64,000 nt of DNA from Actinomadura nitritigenes (GCF_017573545.1 NZ_JAGEOK010000007.1:186001-250000); one strand, 5' to 3'; shown: positions 1 to 9,037, numbered from the stretch's first letter. The notes: a model not told the origin generated them from the sequence alone. Numbers and translations: made by a program.

Positions 1-577
1 ACCCGAACACCGGCGTCACCCAGCGGGCCACGTCGATGCCGAGCGCGCGGGTCAGCTCGGGCCGCTCGGTCGCCGCCCGGACGATCATGCCGACGCGGGT
101 CCGGGTCAGCACGACCCACACCGCCCCGCACACCACGACCGACACCGCCAGCACGAACACCTGGTAGGCCGGGTAGGTGAACAGGCCGAGGTTCACGGAC
201 CCGCCCAGCGCGGAGGGGCGCGGGTACGGCTGCGACTGCACCCCGTACTCCCGCTTGACGAGGTCCTGCAGGATCAGCGCGAGACCGAAGGTGAACAGGA
301 AGTTGTAGAGCGGGTCGAGCGGCGCCAGGCGGCGGATGAACAGCCGCTCCAGCACCGTCCCGGCCGCGCCCAGCACGACCGGGACGAGCGGCAGCGCGAC
401 CCAGAAGTTCACGCCCCACGAGTCGAGCAGGACGTAGGAGCCGAACGCGCCCAGCATGTAGAACGCGCCGTGCGCGAAGTTGACCACGCCGAGCATCCCG
501 AAGATGACGGCCAGGCCGAGGGCGAGCAGGGCGTAGAACGCCCCGCCCACCAGCCCGTTGAACGCCTGTTGCAGCAC
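1..577 (-). CDS. livH: Branched-chain amino acid ABC transporter permease LivH (partial, C-terminus beyond window)
   Basis: Translating from a GTG at 577, 13 bases past the stop of the binding-protein gene, gives VLQQAFNGLVGGAFYALLALG and then VNFAHGAFYMLGAFGSYVLL, which is typical of the first half of LivH inner-membrane permeases. Several hydrophobic segments follow, and the cytoplasmic stretch RAATERPELTRALGIDV matches the family loop that contacts the ATPases. About 192 residues are visible before the window edge. The gene is co-oriented with the binding protein, livF and livG, so it belongs to one importer operon. A livM permease would be expected just outside the window. The GTG start is inferred from spacing; the upstream GGGCGGG is only a weak ribosome site. 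Confidence 0.9.
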   Translation of the reverse strand, partial: MLQQAFNGLVGGAFYALLALGLAVIFGMLGVVNFAHGAFYMLGAFGSYVLLDSWGVNFWVALPLVPVVLGAAGTVLERLFIRRLAPLDPLYNFLFTFGLALILQDLVKREYGVQSQPYPRPSALGGSVNLGLFTYPAYQVFVLAVSVVVCGAVWVVLTRTRVGMIVRAATERPELTRALGIDVARWVTPVFG

Positions 578-589
578 GCCGGGCCCGCC

Positions 590-1828
590 CTACAGCTTGC
601 AGGCGGCGTCGGGCTGCTGGAACGCCTGCGCCGCCGGGATCGTCTTGAGGATCTTCTCGTAGTCCCACGGCTCCTTGACCTCGGAACCCGGCTTCACCTG
701 CGCGATGTAGGCGTCGTGGACGAGCAGGTGGTCCTGCGCCCGGATGGTCCCGGTGGCGGTGAACACGTCGTTGACCTGGTGGCCCTCCAGCTGCTTCACC
801 ACGCCGTCGGACTTGTCGGTGCCGCCGCGCTGCACGGCCTCCAGGTACTGCAGCGCCGCGGAGTAGTCGGCGGCGTGCACGGCCGTCGGGCGCTTGCCCG
901 TCTTGGCCTGGAACTTGTCCGCCCAGGCGCGGTTGCCCTGGTTGGCGTTCCAGTACCAGAAGTCGGTGAAGCGCGTCCCGGCCAGCGCGTCCGGGCCGAG
1001 CGAGTGGATGTCGGTGATGAACATCAGGCCCGTCGCGAGCCCGACGCCCTTGTCCCGCAGCTTGTACTCGTTGTACTGCTTCACGAGGTTGACGAGGTCG
1101 CCGCCCGCCTGCATGGCGCCGAGCACCTGCGGCTTCGGCTTCATCCCGGGCGCCTTCAGCAGGAACGTCGAGAAGTTGTCGTTCGGGAACGGCGTCGGGT
1201 CGGACTTGACGACGGTGCCGCCGGACTCCTTCACCGCCGCGGTGAACGTCTTCTGCATGTCCTGCCCGAACGCGTAGTCCGGGTAGACGATGTACCAGTT
1301 CTTCGAGCCGTCCTTGGTGACCTCGCTACCGGTCCCGTGGGCCAGCATGTAGCTGTTGTAGCCGTAGTGGAAGGTGTACTTGTTGCACTGCTGGCCTTCC
1401 AGCGCGGTGGACGCGGCGCCGACGTCGATGAACAGCTTCTTCTTGTTCTTGGCGACGGTCGCGACGGCGAGCGCGGCCGACGAGGTCGGCACGTCCACGA
1501 TCAGGTCGGCCTTCTGCCGGTCGTACAGCTCCTGGGCCTTGGAGTTCGCGATGTCGGGCTTGTTCTGGTGGTCGGCGTCCACCACCTCGATCTTCTTCGC
1601 GACGGCCTTGTCGCCGTACTTCGCCTTGTAGTCGGCGACCGCCATCTTCACCGCCTCGACGGCGTTCTTGCCCGACAGGTCGGCGTAGACGCCGGACTCG
1701 TCGGTGAGGACGGCGAGGACGACCTTGCCGTCGCTGATCTTCCCCCCGCCCCCGCCGGGTCCGCCCGCGCAGCCGGCCAGCAGCGCTCCGGCGGTGGCGA
1801 GCGCCGCCGAACGTCGCACAAGTGTCAT
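590..1828 (-). CDS. Branched-chain amino acid ABC transporter substrate-binding lipoprotein (LivJ/LivK type)
   Basis: This 412-aa extracytoplasmic binding protein is made as a lipoprotein. Basic residues at 5-6 precede a hydrophobic stretch and the lipobox LLAGC, with Cys20 as the lipidation site, followed by a glycine-rich linker. The body (VVLAVLTDESGVYADLSG, then DHQNKPDIANSKAQELYD and GSKNWYIVYPDYAFGQDM) is typical of the Peripla_BP_6 family that delivers Leu/Ile/Val, amides or related ligands to LivHM. The ATG at 1828 was chosen because GGGAGA lies upstream and it gives a clean signal peptide. The frame stays open further upstream but that part is arginine-rich antisense of livF. The true ligand cannot be read from sequence. 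Confidence 0.92.
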   Translation of the reverse strand: MTLVRRSAALATAGALLAGCAGGPGGGGGKISDGKVVLAVLTDESGVYADLSGKNAVEAVKMAVADYKAKYGDKAVAKKIEVVDADHQNKPDIANSKAQELYDRQKADLIVDVPTSSAALAVATVAKNKKKLFIDVGAASTALEGQQCNKYTFHYGYNSYMLAHGTGSEVTKDGSKNWYIVYPDYAFGQDMQKTFTAAVKESGGTVVKSDPTPFPNDNFSTFLLKAPGMKPKPQVLGAMQAGGDLVNLVKQYNEYKLRDKGVGLATGLMFITDIHSLGPDALAGTRFTDFWYWNANQGNRAWADKFQAKTGKRPTAVHAADYSAALQYLEAVQRGGTDKSDGVVKQLEGHQVNDVFTATGTIRAQDHLLVHDAYIAQVKPGSEVKEPWDYEKILKTIPAAQAFQQPDAACKL

Positions 1829-1899
1829 CGGGGTTCTCCCTGCTGTGTTCCGAGGTGGTTCTGAGATTTCGAGGTGGCGCCGGGGCTCCGGCGCACCGG

Positions 1900-2604
1900 C
1901 TAGATTCCGAGGTATTCGAGAAGTTCGCCCTCGCGGGCGAGGACCTCGTCGTTGTCCAGCGACTCCACGACGCGGCCCTCCGCGAGCAGGTGGTGGCGGT
2001 CGGCCACGGTCGCGGCGAAGTGCACGTTCTGCTCGATGAGCAGGACGGTGACGCCGGCGGCCTTGACCTCGCGCAGGATGGCGCCGATCTGCTGGACGAT
2101 CAGCGGCGACAGGCCCTCGGTGGGCTCGTCGCACAGCAGCAGCCGGGCGCCGGTCCGCAGCACCCGGGCCAGCGCGAGCATCTGCTGCTCGCCGCCCGAC
2201 AGCTTCGTCCCGGGGAACCGGCGCCGCTCCCGCAGCCGCGGGAACGTCTCGTACACCCGCTCCAGCGGCCACGGCTCGTGGGCCTCGTCCGATCGCGCGA
2301 CGGGCGGGAGGGTGAGGTTCTCCTCCACGGAGAGCGTCGCGAAGACACCGCGGTCGTCCGGGACGTAGCCGAGCCCGCGGCGGGCCCTCTTGTGCGGGCC
2401 GAGGGCGGTGATGTCCTCGCCGAGGAACTCGATCGTCCCCTTGGCGTCCTTGTGGAGGCCCATGAGGCAGCGCAGGAGGGTCGTCTTGCCCGCGCCGTTG
2501 CGGCCGACCAGCGTGACGATCTCGCCCTCGTCGACGTGCAGCGACACGTCGCGCAGCGCCTGCGCCTCGCCGTACCAGGCCGACAGTCCGTCAATGCGCA
2601 GCAT
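1900..2604 (-). CDS. livF: Branched-chain amino acid ABC transporter ATP-binding protein LivF
   Basis: This is a 234-aa cytosolic ATPase, the usual LivF length. The Walker A GRNGAGKTT lies at about residues 34-42, the signature LSGGEQQ at 135-141 and Walker B LLLCDEPTEG around 156-163, followed by an H-loop region ending LLIEQNVHF. The P-loop context (TLVGRNGAGKTTLLRCLMGL) and the closing motif ATVADRHHLLAEGRVV are LivF-like. A GGAGACTCCG ribosome site precedes the ATG at 2604. The start overlaps the end of livG by 14 bases, consistent with translational coupling. It pairs with LivG to power the LivHM channel. Confidence 0.95.
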   Translation of the reverse strand: MLRIDGLSAWYGEAQALRDVSLHVDEGEIVTLVGRNGAGKTTLLRCLMGLHKDAKGTIEFLGEDITALGPHKRARRGLGYVPDDRGVFATLSVEENLTLPPVARSDEAHEPWPLERVYETFPRLRERRRFPGTKLSGGEQQMLALARVLRTGARLLLCDEPTEGLSPLIVQQIGAILREVKAAGVTVLLIEQNVHFAATVADRHHLLAEGRVVESLDNDEVLAREGELLEYLGI

Positions 2605-3376
2605 CGGAGTCTCCGAGGTAGGCGGTGACCACGCGAGGGTCGTGGCGGATCTCGGCGTACGGGCCCTCGACGAGCACCCGGCCCTGCTGGAGCACGGTGA
2701 CGCGGTCGGCGAGGCTGGAGACGACGCTCATGTTGTGCTCCACCATCACGACGGTCAGCGTCCCGTCGCCGGCCTCGCGCACCCGCTGGATGAGCCGTAC
2801 GGTGCGGTCGACGTCCTCCACGCCCATCCCGGCGGTCGGCTCGTCGAGCAGCAGCACCTTCGGCTCCAGCGCGAGCGCGAGCGCCAACTCCAGCGCGCGT
2901 TTGCGGCCGTAGGCGAGGGCGCCCGCGGGCGTCGCGCCGTGCCCGTCCAGGCCGACCTGCTCGAGCAGCTCCGCGGCGCGGCGGGAGAAGCGCCCGAGCG
3001 CCTTGTCGGACCGCCAGAACCGCCAGCCGAGCCCGGTCCGGCCGGCCAGCGCCAGCTCGACGTGCTGGAGCGGGGTGAGCTCGGCGAACAGGCTGGTGAT
3101 CTGGAACGACCGGGCCAGGCCGAGCCGCGCGACGTGCTCGGGGCGGCGGCCGGCCAGCTCGTGCGGGCCGAGCCGCACGCTGCCCGCCGTCGGCTTCAGG
3201 AAGCCGGTGAGCAGGTTGAACAGCGTCGTCTTGCCCGCGCCGTTCGGCCCGACCAGCGCGTGCACCGAGCCCTCGGCGACGTCCAGGTCGACGCCGTCCA
3301 CGGCCCGGAAGCCGCGGAACTCCCTGACCAGGCCGCGCGCCGCCAGAACCGGGGCCCCCGGATCGGGACCGGCCAT
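2591..3376 (-). CDS. livG: Branched-chain amino acid ABC transporter ATP-binding protein LivG
   Basis: This 261-aa ATPase is the first visible gene of the liv operon. Walker A GPNGAGKT lies at about residues 43-50, the LivG-type signature reads LAYGRKRALELALAL instead of a canonical LSGGQ, and Walker B is VLLLDEPTAGM. The helix GLARSFQITSLFAELTPLQHV is characteristic of LivG. The ATG at 3376 follows GAGGAGGGCGC, a good ribosome site; the longer open frame to 3508 lacks one and adds non-family sequence. The 267-base gap upstream, shared with a divergent esterase gene, must carry the operon promoter. Confidence 0.94.
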   Translation of the reverse strand: MAGPDPGAPVLAARGLVREFRGFRAVDGVDLDVAEGSVHALVGPNGAGKTTLFNLLTGFLKPTAGSVRLGPHELAGRRPEHVARLGLARSFQITSLFAELTPLQHVELALAGRTGLGWRFWRSDKALGRFSRRAAELLEQVGLDGHGATPAGALAYGRKRALELALALALEPKVLLLDEPTAGMGVEDVDRTVRLIQRVREAGDGTLTVVMVEHNMSVVSSLADRVTVLQQGRVLVEGPYAEIRHDPRVVTAYLGDSDAAH

Positions 3377-3399
3377 GCGCCCTCCTCGTTCCTCAGGGT

Positions 3400-3419
3400 G
3401 ACCCGGACCACACCGGGTC
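3400..3419. promoter_or_regulatory. Inverted repeat in the livG leader
   Basis: GACCCGG (3400-3406) is mirrored by CCGGGTC (3413-3419) around a 6-base spacer, ending about 24 bases upstream of the livG ATG. It could be an operator or a leader hairpin; the position is all that supports a regulatory role. The rest of the 3377-3643 intergenic stretch shows no clear promoter hexamers to me. Confidence 0.4.
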
Positions 3420-3643
3420 GCCGTGACCGGGAACGCTAAATCCCGCCCGGAGACCGGACCATGTGAGGTGCACCCACATTCCGGCCGTCCGATACGGGCG
3501 TGAGCCACATCACGTGCAGGTCACCGCCGCCGGCACATGCCGCCGCGCCCGGATATGTGGGCCGCGCACGTGGCCGCGCTCGCGGGCGCTCACCACCATG
3601 ACGGCACCCGTCCCCGCACCGGGGACCCGTCGAAGGAGCCGGG

Positions 3644-4990
3644 ATGCCGAAAGTCCGCAGCCTCCTGACCGCCACCGCTCTCACCGGCACCGCCCTCACC
3701 GCCGCCGCCCTCACCGCCGCCGTCCCGGCGCAGGCCCAGGGCCCCGCCCAGGACCCTGCGTGCGCGCCGGGCGTGCCGGTCCCGGGCGCGGAGAAGCAGG
3801 TCGCGGCCTGCCTCGACGACCTCACCACCGCGGGGACGGTCGCGTCGGGGCACACCGTCCCCGCCGACTGGGCGGGCCTGCAGTCCACCGCGACGAAGAA
3901 CCCCGCGCACGTTCCGGGCGTCCAGATCGACGGCTACTTCCCGGACACCTCGACGTTCAACACGAACAACGGCTGGAACCACGACTCCCAGTTCGTCATC
4001 CGGCTCCCGGAGCACTGGACGGGCGGCCTCGTCGTCGCCGGCTCGCCCGGCAACCGCCGCCAGTACGCCAACGACTTCACCATCTCCGACTGGGCACTCG
4101 CGAAGGGCTACGCCTACGCCGCCACCGACAAGGGCAACAGCGGCACCGGGTTCTACCAGGACGGGAAGCGCCCCGGCGACGCGGTGGTCGAATGGAACGA
4201 CCGGCTGACCCAGCTCACCCGCGCCGCCAAGAAGGTCGTGGCCCGCCACTACGGGAGTTCACCGCGCCGCACGTACGCCGCGGGCATCTCCAACGGCGGC
4301 TACCTCGTCCGCTGGCAGCTGGAGAACCACCCCGAGCTGTACGACGGCGGCATCGACGCCGAAGGCACCCTGTGGCGCGCGGACGGCCCGAACCTGTTCA
4401 CGTACCTGCCGTCGATCCTGCGCGCGTACCCGTCGTACGCGGCCACCGGCGACCCGTCCGCCCACAAGGCGCTCCTCGACGCCGGTCTGGCGCCGGGCTC
4501 GGAGTTCCTGTGGCCGTTCCACGACCAGGTGTACTGGGGCCTCACCCAGACCATCTACCGCAAGGAGTTCGACCCGGGCTACACGGGCGAGGAGGCCGAC
4601 TACAACTACGCCGCGCGGCCCCGCTCCGTCCACAAGGCGGTGGCCCGCGTCGCCCTCACCGGGCGCGTCCGCAAGCCCCTCATCACCCTGCAGGGCACCT
4701 ACGACTCGCTCCTGCCGATCGGCACCGACTCGGACGTCTACGCCAGGATGGTCCGCGCGCGCGGCTCGGCGCTCTATCGGTACTACCGCGTAGAGGCCGC
4801 CAACCACGTCGACGGCCTCTACGACACCTACCCCGACAGGCTCCGGCCGCTGCTGCCGTGCATGCGCAGCGCGTTCACGGCCCTGGAGGCCTGGACGGCG
4901 AAGCACCAGTCCCCGCCCAAGAGCGCGACCCTGCCTCGCCCGGCGACCGGGGACCTCGTCAACACGTGCTCCCTGGAGTCCGCCTCGTAG
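3644..4990 (+). CDS. Secreted tannase/feruloyl-esterase-family alpha/beta hydrolase
   Basis: This 448-aa protein starts with a signal peptide (basic MPKVR, a long Ala/Thr/Leu core, cleavage near AVPAQAQ). The mature part has the nucleophile elbow GISNGG near residue 214, an acid-residue candidate in GTYDSLLP and a histidine in NHVDGLYD, the expected Ser-Asp-His order. Paired cysteines (CAPG, ACLDD, PCMR, NTCSLES) suggest disulfides outside the cell. The overall look is that of the tannase/feruloyl esterase or 3-hydroxybutyrate-oligomer hydrolase group; the substrate is not determinable. GAAGGAGCCGGG precedes the ATG. It is divergent from livG and monocistronic. Confidence 0.85.
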   Translation: MPKVRSLLTATALTGTALTAAALTAAVPAQAQGPAQDPACAPGVPVPGAEKQVAACLDDLTTAGTVASGHTVPADWAGLQSTATKNPAHVPGVQIDGYFPDTSTFNTNNGWNHDSQFVIRLPEHWTGGLVVAGSPGNRRQYANDFTISDWALAKGYAYAATDKGNSGTGFYQDGKRPGDAVVEWNDRLTQLTRAAKKVVARHYGSSPRRTYAAGISNGGYLVRWQLENHPELYDGGIDAEGTLWRADGPNLFTYLPSILRAYPSYAATGDPSAHKALLDAGLAPGSEFLWPFHDQVYWGLTQTIYRKEFDPGYTGEEADYNYAARPRSVHKAVARVALTGRVRKPLITLQGTYDSLLPIGTDSDVYARMVRARGSALYRYYRVEAANHVDGLYDTYPDRLRPLLPCMRSAFTALEAWTAKHQSPPKSATLPRPATGDLVNTCSLESAS

Positions 4991-5015
4991 GCCGGGCTCG
5001 TAGGGCCGGGCTCCG

Positions 5016-5660
5016 TCAGGCGCGGAAGTACGGGCCGGTGGAGCGCACGATCAGGTCCATCGGGACCCGCAGCGGCTTGCCGTCGATCGAGGACTTGGTC
5101 AGGTAGCTGCACCGGTAGCCGGTCTTCTGCCCGAGCGGCACCTGCTTGACCGCGGGCATGTCGTCGCAGCGGAGGTCGGTGCCCGAGTCGTGGTTGTTGG
5201 CCCAGAAGTCGGCGGCGGCGCCCTTCGCCGTCACGATGCCGACGCTGGGCTCGGCCTGGTAGGAGAGCGTCAGGCCGCCCATGGACGGTCCCTGGATCGT
5301 CACGGGCCAGGTCACCTTGACGCCCTCGTAGGTGACCGTGCAGGTGACCTTCGAGCCCTTGGCCGCCGCGACCGACGGCCGGTCGCACGCGGCGCTCGTG
5401 CGGCCCGGCGCCCCCGCCATCTTCACGGTCCGCTCGCGCAGGTCGTACTTCAGCTCCTCGATCAGCGGGGCGCCGTCGCGCGGCGAGGGCCTGATGACCG
5501 GGGACGCCGTGGTCGCGGGGTCGGGCGCCGAGACCGGGTGGCCGCTCGGCGCCTCCTCGGCCGCCGGCTTCTCCTTCGCCGAGGACGACGACCCGCCGCC
5601 ACACCCGGCCGCCAGAGCGCACGCGGCCAGCACCAGTGCGCAGGAGTACGGAAACTTCAT
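5016..5660 (-). CDS. Lipoprotein with two DUF4333-like repeats
   Basis: This 214-aa lipoprotein has lipobox LAAGC with Cys20, a Ser-rich linker and then two similar halves. Each half has a Cys, a short Pro/Val stretch, a G-x-K/Q-T/V region and a second Cys (ACDRPSVAAAKGSKVTC and RCDDMPAVKQVPLGQKTGYRC), which resembles the small DUF4333 fold of actinomycete cell-surface proteins. It should sit on the outer face of the membrane. An in-frame TTG two codons upstream (5666) is better spaced from GGGAGG (10 bases) than the ATG at 5660 (16 bases), so the start could be either. Function is unknown. Confidence 0.8.
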   Translation of the reverse strand: MKFPYSCALVLAACALAAGCGGGSSSSAKEKPAAEEAPSGHPVSAPDPATTASPVIRPSPRDGAPLIEELKYDLRERTVKMAGAPGRTSAACDRPSVAAAKGSKVTCTVTYEGVKVTWPVTIQGPSMGGLTLSYQAEPSVGIVTAKGAAADFWANNHDSGTDLRCDDMPAVKQVPLGQKTGYRCSYLTKSSIDGKPLRVPMDLIVRSTGPYFRA

Positions 5661-5747
5661 GATCAAAGTTATAGTGCCTCCCGTGCACCCGTCCGACCGG
5701 CGAGGCCAGGTTCGCTCGCGCCCGGGACCGGCGCGCCCGCCCTCGGA

Positions 5748-6782
5748 TCAGGCGCCGCGGGACCAGGCGAGGAGGGCGCCGGCGGGCAGGGTGTTGACGA
5801 CCCGGTCGGCGGGGACGGCGCAGCGGGCGGCGCGCTCGCAGCCGAAGTGCTGCCAGTCGAGCTGGCCCGGCGCGTGCGCGTCGGAGTCGATCGAGAAGCG
5901 GCACCCGGCCTCGACGGCGAGGCGGAGCAGCCGCTTCGGCGGATCGAGCCGCTCCGGACGCGAGTTGATCTCCACGGCGACGTCGTAGGCGGCGCAGGCG
6001 TCGAAGACCAGCGCCGCGTCGAACTCCGACTCGGGGCGCAGCCCGCCGCGCTTCCCGCCCGCCTTCACGATCCGTCCGGTGCAGTGCCCGAGCACGTTCA
6101 CGCGCGGGTCCGCGACCGCCGCGACCATCCGCTTCGTCATGGCGACCCGGTCCATGCGGAGCTTGGAGTGGACGCTCGCGACGACGACGTCCAGCCGGTC
6201 GAGGAGGTCCGGATCCTGGTCGAGGGCGCCGTCGTCGAGGATGTCGACCTCGATGCCGGTGAGGATCCGGAACGGCGCGAGCTCCTCGTTCAGCTCGGCG
6301 ACGACGTCCAGCTGCCGGCGGAGGCGGTCGGCGGACAGGCCGTTCGCGACGGTCAGGCGCGGCGAGTGGTCGGTCAGGGCGAGGTACTCGTGGCCCAGCG
6401 AACGGGCCGTCTCGGCCATCTCCCGGATCGGCGAACCGCCGTCCGACCAGTCGCTGTGGGTGTGCAGGTCGCCGCGCAGGGCCGAGCGCAGCGCGGCGGT
6501 CGCCTCGTCGAGCGGCTCGCCCTCCGTGGCCTCCAGCCGGCGCAGGTAGACGGGGGTCTCGCCGCGCAGCGCCTCCTCGATCACCAGGGCGGTGACCTTC
6601 CCGATGCCGGGCAGATCGGTCAGCGTGCCGTCGCGCGCCCGGTCCCGCAGCGCGTCCGGGGCCGTCGCCCCGACCAGATCGGCGGCCTTGCGGAAGGCCC
6701 GGACGCGGTAGGTCGGCTCATGCGCGCGCTCCAGCAGGAACGCGATGCGCCGCAGCGCTTCGACGGGCTCCACGCCCTGCAC
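5748..6782 (-). CDS. PHP-domain metal-dependent phosphoesterase with N-terminal helix-hairpin-helix region
   Basis: This 344-aa protein has an N-terminal DNA-polymerase-beta-like helical region (residues about 1-95) with the helix-hairpin-helix motif TDLPGIGKVTALVIEE. A PHP domain follows with metal-ligand motifs DLHTHSDWSDG, ALTDHSPRL, VASVHSKL, GHCTGR and SIDSDAH. The layout is like the C-terminal part of bacterial PolX but without the nucleotidyltransferase core. A cytosolic phosphatase or nuclease acting on DNA ends is plausible; the substrate is unknown. The GTG start at 6782 lacks a clear ribosome site. It is divergent from the histidine kinase at 6857. Confidence 0.88.
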   Translation of the reverse strand: MQGVEPVEALRRIAFLLERAHEPTYRVRAFRKAADLVGATAPDALRDRARDGTLTDLPGIGKVTALVIEEALRGETPVYLRRLEATEGEPLDEATAALRSALRGDLHTHSDWSDGGSPIREMAETARSLGHEYLALTDHSPRLTVANGLSADRLRRQLDVVAELNEELAPFRILTGIEVDILDDGALDQDPDLLDRLDVVVASVHSKLRMDRVAMTKRMVAAVADPRVNVLGHCTGRIVKAGGKRGGLRPESEFDAALVFDACAAYDVAVEINSRPERLDPPKRLLRLAVEAGCRFSIDSDAHAPGQLDWQHFGCERAARCAVPADRVVNTLPAGALLAWSRGA

Positions 6783-6856
6783 GGTACCCAGGTATGACGC
6801 GCACGTGGCACCGTGGTGGCATACGGATCCGGGTGCGGTGTCTCTAGCCTTGGCTC

Positions 6857-8206
6857 ATGGCCGCGCAGAACGACGACGGCGTGCCCTCGGCGCCGAACAC
6901 CCTGCTGAGCGGCGTCCTCGCCGCGGCCTTCACCGGCCAGGCCGACCCTGTCCCGCCGGACCGGCCGTGGCCCGCCCCGCTGCGCTGGACGCGGCTCGTC
7001 GGGATCGGGCGGCTGCCGTACGGGCTCGTCGTCAACGTCGTCGGCGTCGGCCTGGCCATCGCGCTGGCCGCCGGGACGAACTCGCTGCTCGCGACGCCGC
7101 AGCCGGATCGGCCCGGCGTGCACGTCGACGCGCTCGTGCGGCTGGTCGCGTCGATCGCGGTGACGCTGCCGCTGGCGCTGCGCGACCGGCATCCGCTCGG
7201 GGCGTGGCGGCTCGTCTTCGCGGCGATGGCCGTCATACCGGCCGGCCAGTGGCTGACCGTCCCGTACCTCCCGGCGGGGACGTTCGCCGCGATCGCGTGC
7301 CTGTACACGGTCGCGGTGCGGTGCTCGCGGGACATCACCATCGGCGTGGGCCTGCTGTCGCTGGCCGGAGTGTGGGTCAAGGACGCCTCGACCGCGGGCG
7401 GCGCGACCGTCGTGCTGCTGCTCGCCCTGGTCGTCGGGTACGCCGTCCGGCTGCGCGCCACCTCGCGGATGCAGCTGGCCGAGCAGCGCCGCGAGCTGAT
7501 CGAGCAGGAGAAGCGCCACCAGGCCGCGGAGGCGGTGCTGACCGAGCGGCAGCGGATCGCGCGGGAGCTGCACGACGTGGTGGCGCACCACATGTCGATG
7601 ATCGCGATCCAGGCGGAGGCCGCGCCGTACAAGGTCGACGCCGTCCCCGACGAGACCCGCCGCGACCTGTCGGAGATCCGCGCGACCGCGCTCGACGCGC
7701 TCACCGAGATGCGCCGCATCCTCGGCGTGCTGCGCTCCGAGGACGGCGCCGAGACCGCGCCGCAGCCGAGCCTGGAACGGCTGGACGAGCTGGTCGCGCA
7801 CGCCCGCGGCGCCGGGCTGACCGTCTCGACGCGGCTCGCCGGCGACCTGGCCGGGCTGCCGCCGGGCGTCGGGCTCACCGCGTACCGGATCCTGCAGGAG
7901 GCGCTGAGCAACGCGATGCGGCACTCGCCCGGATCGAGGGTGGCGGTCGCGGCGCTCCGGGAGGACGGCATACTGCGGCTCGGCGTCGCCAACGGCCCGC
8001 CCGGCGACGGCCACGTCCCCACGGGTTCCGGCCCCGGCCGGCCGGCCCCGGCCCACCTCCCGGCCACGGAGGGCACCGGCCACGGGCTGATGGGGATGCG
8101 CGAACGGGCGGCCATGCTGGGCGGCGAGGTGTCTGCCCAGCCCACCGCGGACGGAGGATTCGCCGTGAACGCCACCCTTCCGGTGAAGGCGCGGGCCGGG
8201 ACGTGA
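6857..8206 (+). CDS. Sensor histidine kinase, NarL/DesK-type (HisKA_3)
   Basis: This 449-aa membrane kinase has hydrophobic segments between about residues 50 and 200 and then a coiled linker. The dimerisation box RIARELHDVVAHHMSMI carries the phosphoacceptor His239. The HATPase_c part has the N-box ALSNAMRHSPGS and a G-box GTGHGLMGMRERAAMLGG. It overlaps the response regulator start by 4 bases (GTGA), so the pair is translationally coupled. No strong ribosome site precedes the ATG. The signal it senses is unknown. The adjacent DUF1023 hydrolase, with a palindrome before its start, is a candidate target. Confidence 0.93.
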   Translation: MAAQNDDGVPSAPNTLLSGVLAAAFTGQADPVPPDRPWPAPLRWTRLVGIGRLPYGLVVNVVGVGLAIALAAGTNSLLATPQPDRPGVHVDALVRLVASIAVTLPLALRDRHPLGAWRLVFAAMAVIPAGQWLTVPYLPAGTFAAIACLYTVAVRCSRDITIGVGLLSLAGVWVKDASTAGGATVVLLLALVVGYAVRLRATSRMQLAEQRRELIEQEKRHQAAEAVLTERQRIARELHDVVAHHMSMIAIQAEAAPYKVDAVPDETRRDLSEIRATALDALTEMRRILGVLRSEDGAETAPQPSLERLDELVAHARGAGLTVSTRLAGDLAGLPPGVGLTAYRILQEALSNAMRHSPGSRVAVAALREDGILRLGVANGPPGDGHVPTGSGPGRPAPAHLPATEGTGHGLMGMRERAAMLGGEVSAQPTADGGFAVNATLPVKARAGT

Positions 8207-8883
8207 CCGTCCGCGTGGTGATCGTCGACGACCAGGGCATGGTCCGCACCGGGTTCGGGGTGCTGCTGAACGCCCAGCCCGACATCGAGGTCGTCGGGGA
8301 GGCGGTGAACGGCGAGGAGGGGCTGCGTCGCGTCGCCGAGCTGCGGCCCGACGTCGTCCTGATGGACGTGCGGATGCCCGTCATGGACGGCCTGGAGGCG
8401 ACCCGGCGGCTCCTCGACGGCCGCGGCGGGGACGGCGGGGGCGGCGAGGCGCCGAAGGTGCTGATGCTGACCACCTTCGACCTGGACGACTACGTCTACG
8501 AGGCGCTGCGCGCCGGAGCCAGCGGATTCCTGCTGAAGGACGCGTCGGCCGCCGAGCTCGCCGACGCCGTCCGGATCGTCGCGGCGGGCGACGCGCTCCT
8601 GTCCCCGTCGATCACCCGGCGGCTGATCGCCGAGTTCTCCCGGCTGGGCGGGCCGCGCGCACCGTCCCGCAAGCGGCTGGCGGAGCTGACCGAGCGGGAG
8701 ACCGAGGTGCTCGCGCTGGTGGCGCGCGGCCTGTCCAACGGCGAGATCGCCGGGAAGCTGGTCGTCGCCGAGCAGACCGTCAAGACGCACTTCGGGCGCA
8801 TCCTGATGAAGCTCGGGCTCCGCGACCGGCCGCAGGCGATCGTGTACGCCTACGAGGTCGGGCTGGTCCGGCCCGGCGACTGA
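8203..8883 (+). CDS. Response regulator, NarL/LuxR family
   Basis: This 226-aa regulator starts at a GTG that overlaps the kinase stop (GTGA). The receiver domain has acidic pocket VIVDDQG, phosphoacceptor Asp55 in VVLMDVRMP, and the conserved LLKDAS lysine loop. The C-terminal LuxR helix-turn-helix reads LTERETEVLALVARGLSNGEIAGKLVV and then TVKTHFGRILMKL. A glycine-rich insertion (GRGGDGGGG) sits in the receiver. It is the cognate partner of the kinase at 6857-8206 and probably binds a palindromic site; the hairpin at 9010-9037 is the nearest candidate. Confidence 0.95.
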   Translation: MTVRVVIVDDQGMVRTGFGVLLNAQPDIEVVGEAVNGEEGLRRVAELRPDVVLMDVRMPVMDGLEATRRLLDGRGGDGGGGEAPKVLMLTTFDLDDYVYEALRAGASGFLLKDASAAELADAVRIVAAGDALLSPSITRRLIAEFSRLGGPRAPSRKRLAELTERETEVLALVARGLSNGEIAGKLVVAEQTVKTHFGRILMKLGLRDRPQAIVYAYEVGLVRPGD

Positions 8884-9009
8884 CGTCCCGCGGCGGTACG
8901 GCGGCGCGCCCGGCGGGCCGCCCGCCGAGGTATCGCCCCTCATACCGGGGTCGCAGCCGAAGGACGGCACCACCGGGTGATCCGCGCGGCGGCGTCCGGT
9001 TCCTAACGT

Positions 9010-9037
9010 CCTGGTCAGTGCTTCACCACTGACCAGG
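9010..9037 (+). promoter_or_regulatory. Long inverted repeat directly before the ribosome site of the DUF1023 gene
   Basis: CTGGTCAGTG (9011-9020) and CACTGACCAG (9027-9036) form a perfect 10-bp inverted repeat, 11 bp with the flanking C/G pair, around a 6-base loop. The ribosome site GGGAGG (9036-9041) abuts the right arm and the ATG is at 9049. It could be an operator for the upstream response regulator or a leader hairpin that masks the ribosome site. The remainder of 8884-9009 shows nothing I can name. Confidence 0.6.
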
